Below, in pieces: positions 35,364 to 43,886 of a stretch of DNA of 64,000 nt; the first letter of the stretch is position 1; each line of letters opens with the position of its first letter. Below the pieces are notes generated by a model, which was given only the letters and a program-made list of their open reading frames with translations, made no database searches and was not told the DNA's origin. The stretch covers positions 1-64,000 of the forward strand of contig JADJRU010000023.1 in NCBI GenBank assembly GCA_016712105.1, written 5' to 3'. A program made the translations under genes and the position numbers. The DNA is from Ahniella sp. Lineage in GTDB: Bacteria > Pseudomonadota > Gammaproteobacteria > Xanthomonadales > Ahniellaceae.

Positions 35364-36106
35364 CAGAACAACTTCTCGACCGTACCTTCGACCCGCAACA
35401 GCGAACCGCCGTTCGGCTTGCGTTGGCCGATATAAAGCAAGGCTTCGCGCACGGCCTCGTCGCGGGCATCGAGATTGATCTCGGCAACGAAGATCTGCCC
35501 GGTCAATCGAATGGTGCCATCGATCGCGAGGGGGCCACCCAGATCGCGCACGGTGCCCAGAATGCTGTCGCCATCCGGTGCGAAGTCCATACGCACGCCA
35601 CCGAGGCGCGCTTCGGCCAGGCCCGATACACCGAGATCCTGCCACTGCATGAACCCCTGAGCCCGCTTCAGCACACCTTGCTCCAGCATCACTTCAGACG
35701 CTTCGATATCGATGGTGCCGAGGAGACGCAGGGCCGGAATATCAAGTGCCGGCTCCAGCAGGTTGGCCGGCAGCGAGACTTTGGTGCCCGCCAGCGTGAC
35801 CAGCTGCCGATCGGCCTTCACCTGCGTTTCGAACTGCGCCGTTCCGCCGCTGAGTTTCAGCGTGCCCTCGGCACGTCCGCTCAAACCGCTGACCGGTGAA
35901 AACGACCAGGTCGCAGCACCCAGAGGAATGGCGCGAACGCTCACACCTTGCGCCTGACCTTGCCAGATACGTCCGGTCACACCCTGGAGTTTCACCAGCG
36001 GCACCTGCGTCGACACACGCGACCACACGGTCTCTGCCGGCAGGCTCCACCACGCCAGAGCCAGCACCACCACGATCAGAACCAGGGCAATCAGCAGCTT
36101 TTTCAT
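35363..36106 (-). CDS. gspN: Type II secretion system protein N
   Basis: 247 residues. One N-terminal membrane helix (LLIALVLIVVVLALAWWSLP) is followed by a periplasmic beta-rich domain with VTGRIWQGQAQGV, typical of GspN/XpsN, an accessory part of the type II secretion machine in Xanthomonadales. The start at 36106 gives the family N-terminus. It lies 20 bases after gspM and overlaps the phosphatase gene by one base. Confidence 0.85.
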   Translation of the reverse strand: MKKLLIALVLIVVVLALAWWSLPAETVWSRVSTQVPLVKLQGVTGRIWQGQAQGVSVRAIPLGAATWSFSPVSGLSGRAEGTLKLSGGTAQFETQVKADRQLVTLAGTKVSLPANLLEPALDIPALRLLGTIDIEASEVMLEQGVLKRAQGFMQWQDLGVSGLAEARLGGVRMDFAPDGDSILGTVRDLGGPLAIDGTIRLTGQIFVAEINLDARDEAVREALLYIGQRKPNGGSLLRVEGTVEKLF

Positions 36107-36126
36107 GAGTCCAAAAAAGCCAATGT

Positions 36127-36615
36127 CTATTGCACGGAATCGACCAGCGTCAGCCGGCCATCGACCAGACCAGTCTGGCTGCTTCGGTCGAACTGGAAAC
36201 TCTCGACCCGGATGCCGTAGCGAAGTTCCATCTGCTCCAGCCAGATCGCCACTTGATCGAAGTCGGCACGCTCGAGCCAGACATTGACACGCGAATCGGA
36301 GGCAGGCTCCATCCGCTGGATCGCGTTCGCGAGCAAGGCCTCCTGCGCGGCCTGATCGGCCAGCGCCAGCAATGATTTGCCAGCTCGATCGAAGGTTCCT
36401 GCGCTGCCAGCGGGCGCCAACTGCTTGAGCCGATCCGAGGCACCGAGCATCCACACATAGTCCTTCTCGGCTGCGGCTACGCGCAGGCCGATGTCCTTGC
36501 GCGCATCCACCAAGGGCTGGAACAGGAATGCCCAGAACAGCATGACGGCAACAACGATGCCGCCCCACCCGAGCACCCAGGCGATCGCGTTCGGAGAGGT
36601 TTTCCAGAAATTCAT
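36127..36615 (-). CDS. gspM: Type II secretion system protein M
   Basis: 162 residues. A cytoplasmic start of about 12 residues, one membrane helix (AWVLGWGGIVVAVMLFWAFLF), a coiled helix, and a small periplasmic domain (SRVNVWLERADFDQVAIWLEQMELRYGIRV) as in GspM. It pairs with GspL in the inner-membrane platform that couples the secretion ATPase to pseudopilus growth. The ATG overlaps the gspL stop as ATGA. Confidence 0.9.
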   Translation of the reverse strand: MNFWKTSPNAIAWVLGWGGIVVAVMLFWAFLFQPLVDARKDIGLRVAAAEKDYVWMLGASDRLKQLAPAGSAGTFDRAGKSLLALADQAAQEALLANAIQRMEPASDSRVNVWLERADFDQVAIWLEQMELRYGIRVESFQFDRSSQTGLVDGRLTLVDSVQ

Positions 36616-37784
36616 GGTGCACCGCCCACGCGCAAGCGGCCTTCGATTCCCGCGTCGATGCTGTTGGCGCTGACCAATTCGACCTTGCGACCACTGGCGG
36701 TAGCAGCGAGGCTCTCGCGCAGGCCATCCAATTGACCGATGTCGGGCGCGATGACCAGCACTTCGAGAGCGCCGTTCTGATACGCCACGGACTTCAACAC
36801 AATCTGCGAACGTTGTGCCAGATGTGGCGCCACCAGCGCCAACAGGCCAATGCCGCCCTCGGTGGACGAACTGCCCTCGGCCACGCGTAATGCCGACTGC
36901 ATTTGCGCAACCGGATTCGGCACGTTCTGGGCACCGGGTACCGCCGACCGATAAGCGGCGACCATACCGTCATTCAACGCAGTGAGCCGATTGTTGCCGC
37001 GGATCACTTCCAGCCCCATGGCTACCATCGCCACCACCAGCCACGATGCTGCAGCAATGCCGAGCCACCGCCACCAGCTGCGTTGGGTTCGCTCCTGTTT
37101 GCCCGAACTGCGCAAACGTCCGGTCAGCAGGTTGGCGCGACGAGCTCGGGCGTAGTGGCGTGCCAGGATATCGAGTGCGAACTTGCCCGGTTCCCAGTCG
37201 ATGCGATTGAACTCGCTGAGTCGCGCGGAGCCGGTTTCCAGAAGGTTCGGCAACTGGCCGCTGTCACAGGCGAACGCCCGTTCGCGCGACAGGCGCACCA
37301 GGCTGCGTCCGCCCAGGTTGAACAGGCATGGCGCATCCGCTTCGGGCAGGCATTCGGCGTCGGGCACCAGCCGGTTCGGAGTGATGCCGCGCAACTTCAG
37401 ATCTTCGAGAATCTCATCCAGTGCGGTGCGCGCCATACACAACACCGGCCAGCGTTGGGGGCCACCCTGCTCGACCAGCGCGACGTGGATCTCGTCAACG
37501 TTGGCGGCCAGTTGATCCTCGATCGCGAACGGCGCGGCCTTCTCGGCTTGAGCGCGACTTTTTGCGGCCAGCTCAAGGGTGGCGGAATGCACCAGTTCGG
37601 ACGGTACGAGCACATCGATGCTGCCGGCACCCAGCACGGCCTCGGCCGGCAGTTCATAAACACGGCGGGACGCGCCGGTGCGGCCGTCCTTGTCGAAACG
37701 CAGGAACTCCAGCGGCGCGTCCGCGCCGACATAGCGGATCAGGAGCAGATTCGCGAGTTCGCCGCGCTGGATGGCTACCGTCAT
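36612..37784 (-). CDS. gspL: Type II secretion system protein L
   Basis: 390 residues. The N-terminal cytoplasmic part (about 1-235) is an actin-like domain that would bind the GspE ATPase; it is followed by a single membrane helix (WWRWLGIAAASWLVVAMVAM) and a periplasmic ferredoxin-like domain (QIVLKSVAYQNGALEVLVIA, DGLRESLAATASGRKVELVS). This order is that of GspL. gspK and the pseudopilin genes that normally come before it are replaced by an amidohydrolase gene ending nine bases upstream. Confidence 0.9.
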   Translation of the reverse strand: MTVAIQRGELANLLLIRYVGADAPLEFLRFDKDGRTGASRRVYELPAEAVLGAGSIDVLVPSELVHSATLELAAKSRAQAEKAAPFAIEDQLAANVDEIHVALVEQGGPQRWPVLCMARTALDEILEDLKLRGITPNRLVPDAECLPEADAPCLFNLGGRSLVRLSRERAFACDSGQLPNLLETGSARLSEFNRIDWEPGKFALDILARHYARARRANLLTGRLRSSGKQERTQRSWWRWLGIAAASWLVVAMVAMGLEVIRGNNRLTALNDGMVAAYRSAVPGAQNVPNPVAQMQSALRVAEGSSSTEGGIGLLALVAPHLAQRSQIVLKSVAYQNGALEVLVIAPDIGQLDGLRESLAATASGRKVELVSANSIDAGIEGRLRVGGAP

Positions 37785-37793
37785 GATGGCCGG

Positions 37794-39098
37794 TTACGGA
37801 TCCGCACGGACCCAGACGCCTGACTTCAGCACATGCGTCGGAGTCTTCAGGATCTTGATGTCCTGGAGCGGATCACCCGATACAGCGACCAGATCCGCGT
37901 GGAATCCGGGCGCGATCTGTCCGAGTTGATTCTGCTGATCCAGTACTTTGGCGGCTGAAGTGGTTGCCGCACGGATCGCGTCCAGTGGGCTCACACCCAC
38001 TTCGACCATCAGTTCGAATTCCCGCGCGTTGTCGCCATGGGCCGATACGCCAGAGTCGGTACCAAACGCAAACGGCACGCCCATCTTGTAGGCGCGGCCA
38101 AATGTTTCCTTGATGCGCGTGCCCACTTCGATGGCCTTGGGCCGGATGATTTCCGGGAACCAGCCGTCGATCTTCGCCTTGTCCGACGCATAGGCGCCTG
38201 CCGAAAGCGTGGGGACGAGCACGGTGCCTTTTTCCTTCATCAGGCGCATGGTCCGCTCGTCGAGATAACTGCCGTGTTCGATCGTGCGCACGCCACCCAT
38301 GATGGCGCGACGGGCGCCTTCGTTGCCGTGGGCATGAGCTGCCACGTGCATGCCGTAGTCTTTTGCCGTGGCCACCACGGCTTCGACTTCTTCGATCGTG
38401 AACTGCGGGTTGTCGGCGCTTTTGGCATACGACAACACGCCGCCGGTCGCGGTGATTTTCACCACGTCGGCACCTTCCTTGTAACGCGAACGCACGGCCT
38501 TGCGAGCTTCATCGACACTGTCGACGACACCCTGCTCCGGGCCCGGATAACCCAGCGCCTGCAGCAGGTTCTGGTTGATGCCATTACGCGGATCGGCATG
38601 ACCGCCGGTGCTGGCAATCGACTTGCCGGCGGCGAAGATGCGCGGGCCCTGGACCCAGCCTTGATTGATGGCATTCCGAAGCGAGATCGCCACGCCGTCG
38701 GAGGCACCAAGGTCACGCACGGTGGTGAAGCCCGCACGGACGGTTCGCGACGCGAACACGGTCGAGCGGATCGCAAAATCGGCCGGGTTCAGTCGGAAGC
38801 CTTCGGAGTAACTGTCCTTGCCTTGTTCGCCAGCCAAATGCACGTGAAGATCGATAAAACCCGGCAGGCACGTGGACTGGCGCAAATCGGTCGTACCTGT
38901 TGCCGGTTCGCCAGCCGCCACTTTTTCGACGACAGTGAAACGACCTTGTTCGTGAACCAGACGGAACGGGCCTTCCAGCACGCCGCGCGCCGGATCCAGC
39001 AGTCGTCCGCACAGCACTTCTGCCGCCTGCGCCGCCGGCAGCAAACCTGCCATCAGCACCGCCAGCGAACCAAAGGCACGAACCGGCTGGGCGCGCAT
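37794..39098 (-). CDS. Secreted metal-dependent amidohydrolase (M38 type)
   Basis: 434 residues; signal peptide about 1-25 (MAGLLPAAQAAE). Zinc-site motifs are in order: FIDLHVHLAG, the carboxylated-lysine candidate VKITATGG, VAAHAHGNEGA, TIEHGSYLD and FGTDSGVSAHG. This fits the group that includes Xaa-Pro and Xaa-Arg dipeptidases and imidazolonepropionase-like enzymes; a cytoplasmic Hut role is unlikely because of the signal peptide. The ATG overlaps the preceding stop as TGATG. The frame is open further upstream, but that part overlaps the neighbour and is not conserved. Confidence 0.88.
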   Translation of the reverse strand: MRAQPVRAFGSLAVLMAGLLPAAQAAEVLCGRLLDPARGVLEGPFRLVHEQGRFTVVEKVAAGEPATGTTDLRQSTCLPGFIDLHVHLAGEQGKDSYSEGFRLNPADFAIRSTVFASRTVRAGFTTVRDLGASDGVAISLRNAINQGWVQGPRIFAAGKSIASTGGHADPRNGINQNLLQALGYPGPEQGVVDSVDEARKAVRSRYKEGADVVKITATGGVLSYAKSADNPQFTIEEVEAVVATAKDYGMHVAAHAHGNEGARRAIMGGVRTIEHGSYLDERTMRLMKEKGTVLVPTLSAGAYASDKAKIDGWFPEIIRPKAIEVGTRIKETFGRAYKMGVPFAFGTDSGVSAHGDNAREFELMVEVGVSPLDAIRAATTSAAKVLDQQNQLGQIAPGFHADLVAVSGDPLQDIKILKTPTHVLKSGVWVRADP

Positions 39099-39598
39099 CA
39101 CTTCACGCGCTCGACTTTGACCGTACTGTTGTAACCCTCGACCTGCAGACGCCACACCCCGGAGAAGCCACGCTTGAGGGTGACCTGCGGGTTGCTGATC
39201 GGCGTGCCGACAACCAGTTTTCCGCCTTCGATCTGGCGCCATTCCTGGCCGTTCTCCAGCGGGAACCGGGTTCTGCCGGACCAACCGTCGAACGAACCAC
39301 TGAATCGGGTCGTGATCTCTTCCGGGCCATCCGGGCGATCGAACATGCCCTTCTCGAACCCGACGCCTTCAGGGCCGGCCGATGCCGTGTCGCCACCGGC
39401 CGGCGCGGAGCCGACCAGGCGCACTTCTTCGCCATTCATCCAGCGATTGAGGTTCGCCAGTTCTTCGGCACTCAGCTTGTCCAGGCCAGAGGCCCGGAAA
39501 TCGCGCGCACTCATGCGCTCTTCGATCGGCTGGAATTCGGCCGCGGCAGCAACGCCAACCAGGGCACTCAGGGCTACAGCAAGCAAACGACGCGACAT
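39098..39598 (-). CDS. Secreted protein of unknown function
   Basis: 166 residues; signal peptide MSRRLLAVALSALVGVAAAA. The mature part has a helical stretch (SARDFRASGLDKLSAEELANLNRW, like the short helix repeats found before other secreted domains), an acidic Gly-rich loop, and a beta-rich end (FSGSFDGWSGRTRFPLENGQEWRQ, FSGVWRLQVEGYNSTVKVERV). The end part could be a small beta-barrel. GAGG lies before the ATG. It is the first gene of the run that leads to gspLMN. Confidence 0.7.
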   Translation of the reverse strand: MSRRLLAVALSALVGVAAAAEFQPIEERMSARDFRASGLDKLSAEELANLNRWMNGEEVRLVGSAPAGGDTASAGPEGVGFEKGMFDRPDGPEEITTRFSGSFDGWSGRTRFPLENGQEWRQIEGGKLVVGTPISNPQVTLKRGFSGVWRLQVEGYNSTVKVERVK

Positions 39599-39729
39599 GA
39601 ACACCTCGGGATCGGTAACGTCGGGAGTGTAGCCCGCATATTTCCTGAGCCGCAACGCCGACATCGCATAAGCCCATCATTTCGCAAAGAAAACTCTGGA
39701 AGAATAGGGGCTGAACTTCTGGATCAGGC

Positions 39730-41525
39730 ATGAATCAATCGGGTATGGGCAACTGGTCGGTCAGTTTCGGCGGCGGCGACTTGTCATTTGGCACGCCCAC
39801 GCCCGTTCCGGCTGATGAGGCGCTTCTGGCTGCTTCGGGCCGAGCGGTGCCGGTGGGTGAGCACCAGTACCTGTGGTTCGACGATCAGGGGAACCCTCCT
39901 GCGCCCGTCGGCCCGGACGAGGCCCTGTTACTTGGCCAGAGCCCGACTTTCTTGCGCCTGGACGACCACGTGGCCCAGCTGGCGCGGCAACTCGGCGCTC
40001 CGGCCAATGCGATCCAGCCCCTGCTCGCCGGTCTCCTGCAGCGCGGTTTGCTTCGTTCCATCCGAAGTTTGTTGCCGACACGGCAGGCCCGTGTGCCCGA
40101 CGCGCCCGCGCCGGTTCAGATCATCCGGACCTGCCGGCGTCCGGCCGGGCTCGGCCGACTGCTCGACAGTCTCCTGAGGGAACAGCAGACCCACGGGCTG
40201 ACCGGCCCCCTTTATGTGATCGACGACAGTGGCGATCCGAATGCCGAGGCCCAGACGCGCGAGGCGCTCGCCCGGTTCGCGGCGGCCTCCGGCCGTCCCA
40301 CCGGTTTGCTCGACGGCACCACTCGCGAGCGGCTTCTGGCGCCGTGGCGTGCGGGTCTGGACGCAGGACATCAGAGCTGTTTCGACCAGTTGTTGTCGCC
40401 CGAGCGCGCACCGGCAGCAGTGCCCGGCCGTGCCTTCAACTGGGCGCTGTTGCTTGGGGCCGGCGGGACCTTGTCGATTCTGGATGACGACTTCTCCTGC
40501 CCTTGAAGCGGTTTGCCGGTCATCAGCGCGATCTCGAACTGCGCAACAGCACCGCGTATCTGGCTGAGTTCCCGGATCCGGATGATGCCGTCACCCTGGT
40601 CGAAGTCGATCAACCCATCTATGCCGAAGCCCTGCGTCTCCTCGGGCAACCGGCAGCCGCCTTGCTGGCGGAATGGCCGCTGGATGCCGAGAGTTTGGCC
40701 GGTTCCGCGGCCACTGAGCTGTCCTGGCTCAACTCGAAGCGACAGGTCCGTGCGGTCATTCAGGGCACCTATGGCAGTTTTGGTGTGGCATCGGTCCTGC
40801 CGGTCTGTGGCCCGGGTCGACGTACGCTGGGCAACCTCCTGCGCGCGCCGTTCCGGATGGATCGACTGATGGCAGACCCGATTCACCATGGCGTCGAACG
40901 GATCCGGCTGGCCGATCAGGCCGTCAGCTTGCCGTGGCTGATCGATGCGCGCGAGATGGTCCCGCCGAGCAACGCCGCCGGGGTTGCCGAAGACACGCTG
41001 TTTGCGACCTTGTTGCGGCAACTCGACCCGGAAGCCTGTTTTGCGTACGTGCCGAGCCTGATTGGCCATCATCAGATGCAGCGCCAGGACCGTGTCCGCG
41101 ACTCGCTACTGCCGATCGGTTTCGGAGCCAATCACTTCCTGGCCCAACAACTGCAGATCGCTCCGCGCGTTTCGGGCGTCGGAGCATCGGCGCGCATGCG
41201 TAACCTGGTGGACTGGTTCGGCGACTGGGCGGCAATCGATGACCCAGCCTTGAGCCGACTGGCGACACGCTGGTGGAACGAGGAGCGCGCCAATGCCTGC
41301 TCCCGCCTGACCGAAGCACTTGCTTTGGCACCTCAGGCACCGGCCGAGTGGCAGGATTTTGTCCGCCGCATGCGCGCCGCCAATCAGAAGATCGAATTGA
41401 GCCTTGACCCAACCGATCTGGCCAGCTTGCGCCGTGCGATTGCCCAAACGCGCGTGGCGTTGTCGGTTTGGCCCGAACTGTTCGAATGTTTCCGGATCAA
41501 GCCGATCGAACATCGCCTCGAATGA
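39730..41525 (+). CDS. GT-A type glycosyltransferase-like protein, split by a -1 shift
   Basis: Two frames: 39730-40506 (258 residues) and 40503-41525 (340 residues), joined at CCTTGA. The first has a 100-residue N-terminal part resembling a PqqD-like or winged-helix domain (TFLRLDDHVAQLARQLG ... LLAGLLQRGLL), then a GT-A start (VQIIRTCRRPAGLGRLLDSL, LYVIDDSGD, GRAFNWALLLGAGG) reaching the metal-binding LDDDF. The second continues at once (KRFAGHQRDLELRN, EFPDPDDAVTLVEVDQPIY). Either one base is missing in the C/T run at 40498-40504, or TTG 40503 starts a second coupled gene. A single protein of about 597 residues seems more likely. Sugar donor and acceptor unknown. Confidence 0.6.
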
Positions 41526-41739
41526 TCGCCGCAAAACCGCGCGTTCAGACACTCACGGGAGAAGGGGCCGGATGGGGACAGGCTGGCGTCCAGTCTTCTG
41601 CTTCCCTCATCTGCCCTTCGAGGCTGTAGAAAAAGCCGAAACAGCATCGGCGGGACATTTCTGGGGGCGCTTTCCCACCGAACGCCGATCGTTGAATGTG
41701 CCCGTCTGGTGCGGTCACTTTTCCAGCGTTCTTGGACTT

Positions 41740-41885
41740 TTTCCTGGCCCCGCAAGCGGGAGAGAAATTTTGCCCAAGATTTTCGCAGCTTCCGGCATGT
41801 TCTCCCGCAAGCGGGAGAAGAAAATATTGCCTAAAAGATTTTCGCAGCCTGCGGGCATCTTCTCCCGCTTGCGGGAGAAGAAAAC
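41740..41885. repeat. Repeat C: three copies of a CTCCCGCAAGCGGGAG hairpin
   Basis: TTCTCCCGCAAGCGGGAGAAG at about 41801-41821, TTCTCCCGCTTGCGGGAGAAG at about 41860-41880, and a degenerate one at about 41748-41768. Each is followed by AAAT/AAAATATTGCC and a GATTTTCGCAGC spacer of about 40 bp, so the unit is about 60 bp. The gap 41526-41739 shows no gene. The cluster lies between convergent genes and may end both transcripts. Confidence 0.75.
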
Positions 41886-41916
41886 AATGCTTGAAGATAG
41901 GATTTCCTGGCCTCGT

Positions 41917-42471
41917 TCAGCTCGATGCACCGGCCGCCACGGCCGGTACTTTGGTCGGTGCCGCATCGGCTTCGGCATAGCGCTTCTGAAGAATGCCGAC
42001 GCGCTCCACATAAACCTGGGTCTCGGCATACGGCGGCACGGTGTTGTGATACTTCGCCACTGCACCTTCACCCGCGTTGTAAGCGGCCGCAACGAGTTTC
42101 ACGTCACCGTCGTAGCGCTTCAGCAGGCCGGCCAGATGTTGCACCCCTGCCTTGATGTTCTGTTCGGGATCAAACGCGTTCGTGACGCCGTACATGCCGG
42201 CTGTGCCTGGCATCAGCTGCATCAAGCCCTGCGCACCTTTGCGCGACAGTGCCTCGGGATTGAACGCCGATTCGGCATGGATGATCGCGCGCACCAGCGC
42301 TTGATCGACACCATGTTCAGTGGCCGCCGTGGCGATGGTCTTGGCGTAATCGACGATATTCAGCCGGGTTGCTGTCCAGTTGACGGAAGAATCCAGCCGG
42401 CAGGCCGGGCAGCCGCCGACTTCCACCGCTACATAGGCTCGGCCGCGGGGCGGCTTCGATGAAAACTCCAT
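41917..42471 (-). CDS. Lytic transglycosylase (SLT domain) protein
   Basis: 184 residues. The SLT domain has catalytic Glu in RAIIHAESAFNPEALSRKGA, QGLMQLMPGTAGMYGV and VAAAYNAGEGAVAKY, ending in PYAETQVYVERV. A short N-terminal part carries a CPAC motif. No signal peptide is visible from this start nor in the open frame upstream, which is unusual for a peptidoglycan enzyme; a frameshift near the start or a missed upstream exon-like start cannot be ruled out. GAGG lies before the chosen ATG. Confidence 0.8.
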   Translation of the reverse strand: MEFSSKPPRGRAYVAVEVGGCPACRLDSSVNWTATRLNIVDYAKTIATAATEHGVDQALVRAIIHAESAFNPEALSRKGAQGLMQLMPGTAGMYGVTNAFDPEQNIKAGVQHLAGLLKRYDGDVKLVAAAYNAGEGAVAKYHNTVPPYAETQVYVERVGILQKRYAEADAAPTKVPAVAAGASS

Positions 42472-42549
42472 CGCCAATTCCTCGTTGGGCCGGGCTTGGA
42501 CCGGTCCCCTGACCGATAGTTTCCCAGATTCAGCCCGAAAAAAGCCAGT

Positions 42550-42565
42550 CTTGTCGCTTGACAAG
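42550..42565. promoter_or_regulatory. Inverted repeat between divergent SLT and miaB genes
   Basis: CTTGTC-GCTT-GACAAG, a perfect 6-bp inverted repeat in the 160-bp divergent spacer. TATACT at 42591-42596 may be a -10 box for miaB, but the TTGACA inside the repeat is 27 bases away, too far for a normal -35. It could be an operator; evidence is weak. Confidence 0.25.
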
Positions 42566-42630
42566 TGTCCCGGTGATCTGTCGGGACCGCTATACTCCGC
42601 GCCCTTTCGCCTCACCCCCCAGGATCTGCC

Positions 42631-43882
42631 ATGAGCGGCAAACTGCTGATCAAGACCCACGGTTGCCAGATGAACGAGTACGACTCGAGCAAAATGGCCG
42701 ACGTGCTCAAGGCATCACACGACCTGGAGCTGACCGAGGACGAAGCCGAGGCGGATGTGATTCTGATCAACACCTGTTCGATTCGCGAAAAGGCGCAGGA
42801 CAAGGTGTTTTCCCAACTCGGCCGCTGGAAACAGCTCAAGAAGGACAAACCGCACCTGGTCATTGGCGTCGGTGGCTGCGTGGCCTCCCAGGAGGGCGAA
42901 GCCATCATCGAACGCGCGCCGTATGTCGATCTGGTGTTCGGCCCGCAAACGCTGCACCGCCTGCCACAGATGATCGAGGCCAAGCGCGAAACGAAGCGGC
43001 CTCAGGTCGACATCAGTTTTCCGGAAGTCGAAAAATTCGACTATCTGCCAACGCCCAAAGTGGACGGCGCCAGCGCGTTCGTGTCGATCATGGAAGGTTG
43101 TTCGAAATATTGCTCGTTCTGCGTGGTGCCCTACACCCGCGGGGAGGAAGTGTCGCGCCGGTTCGATGACGTGATGACCGAAGTGCGGGCACTGGCAAAC
43201 CAGGGTGTGCGGGAGATCTATCTGCTCGGCCAGAACGTCAACGCCTACCAGGGGCGAAATGGACGATGGCGAGATGGCCGACCTGACCTTGTTGATCGAA
43301 GCCATTGCCGCGATCCCGGCGATCGGCCGGATCCGCTTCACCACCTCGCACCCGCTGGAATTCAACGATCGCCTGATCGAAGCCTACGCACGGATCCCGA
43401 AACTCGCGAACTTCTTGCATCTGCCCGTGCAATCCGGCTCCGACCGCATCCTCACGGCGATGAAACGAAACCACACGGTCATGGAATACAAGCAGAAGAT
43501 GCGCAAGTTGCGCGCGCTGCGACCGGACATCTGCATCTCGACCGACATCATCGTCGGCTTCCCCGGCGAGACCGACAAGGATTTCGAGTCGACGATGAAA
43601 CTGGTCGAGGAGATCGGCTTCGACCAGAGTTTCACGTTCATCTACTCGCGCCGTCCGGGCACGCCTGCGGCCAGCCTGCTGGACGACACCCCGCCGGAGG
43701 TCAAGAGTCAGCGACTCGCCCACCTGCAGGCGACGATCAACGCGCAGGCCACGCGTATCTCAAAGTCGATGGTCGGTAACGCGCGTTTGATCGGCGAGTT
43801 CGTCGACGTCGAAGTCACCGAGGCGATGACGAACTCGCTGCGCGGCCGTATTGTCACGCTGGACGAAAAAGACGCTGCCTGA
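42631..43882 (+). CDS. miaB: tRNA-2-methylthio-N6-dimethylallyladenosine synthase, frameshifted
   Basis: A radical SAM methylthiotransferase acting on i6A37 of tRNA. The N-terminal UPF0004 domain has Cys in THGCQMNEYDS, NTCSIREKA and GGCVASQEG. The radical SAM cluster is EGCSKYCSFCVVPYTRG. After QNVNAYQG the frame breaks at the G run 43251-43254 (one G too many) and continues as EMDDGEMADLTLLIEAIAAI ... FLHLPVQSGSDR ... DIIVGFPGETDKDF. The C-terminal TRAM domain looks shortened: ISKSMVG runs straight into NARLIGEFVDVEV, missing about 30 usual residues (the QRVLVEGPS region). The base shift is probably a sequence error; the shortened TRAM is in frame. Confidence 0.9.
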
Positions 43883-43886
43883 GGAC

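Noticed and set aside
42558..42596. Sigma-70 promoter TTGACA ... TATACT before miaB
   Set aside because: The spacer is 27 bases, too long; only the -10-like box and the inverted repeat are kept as weak signals.
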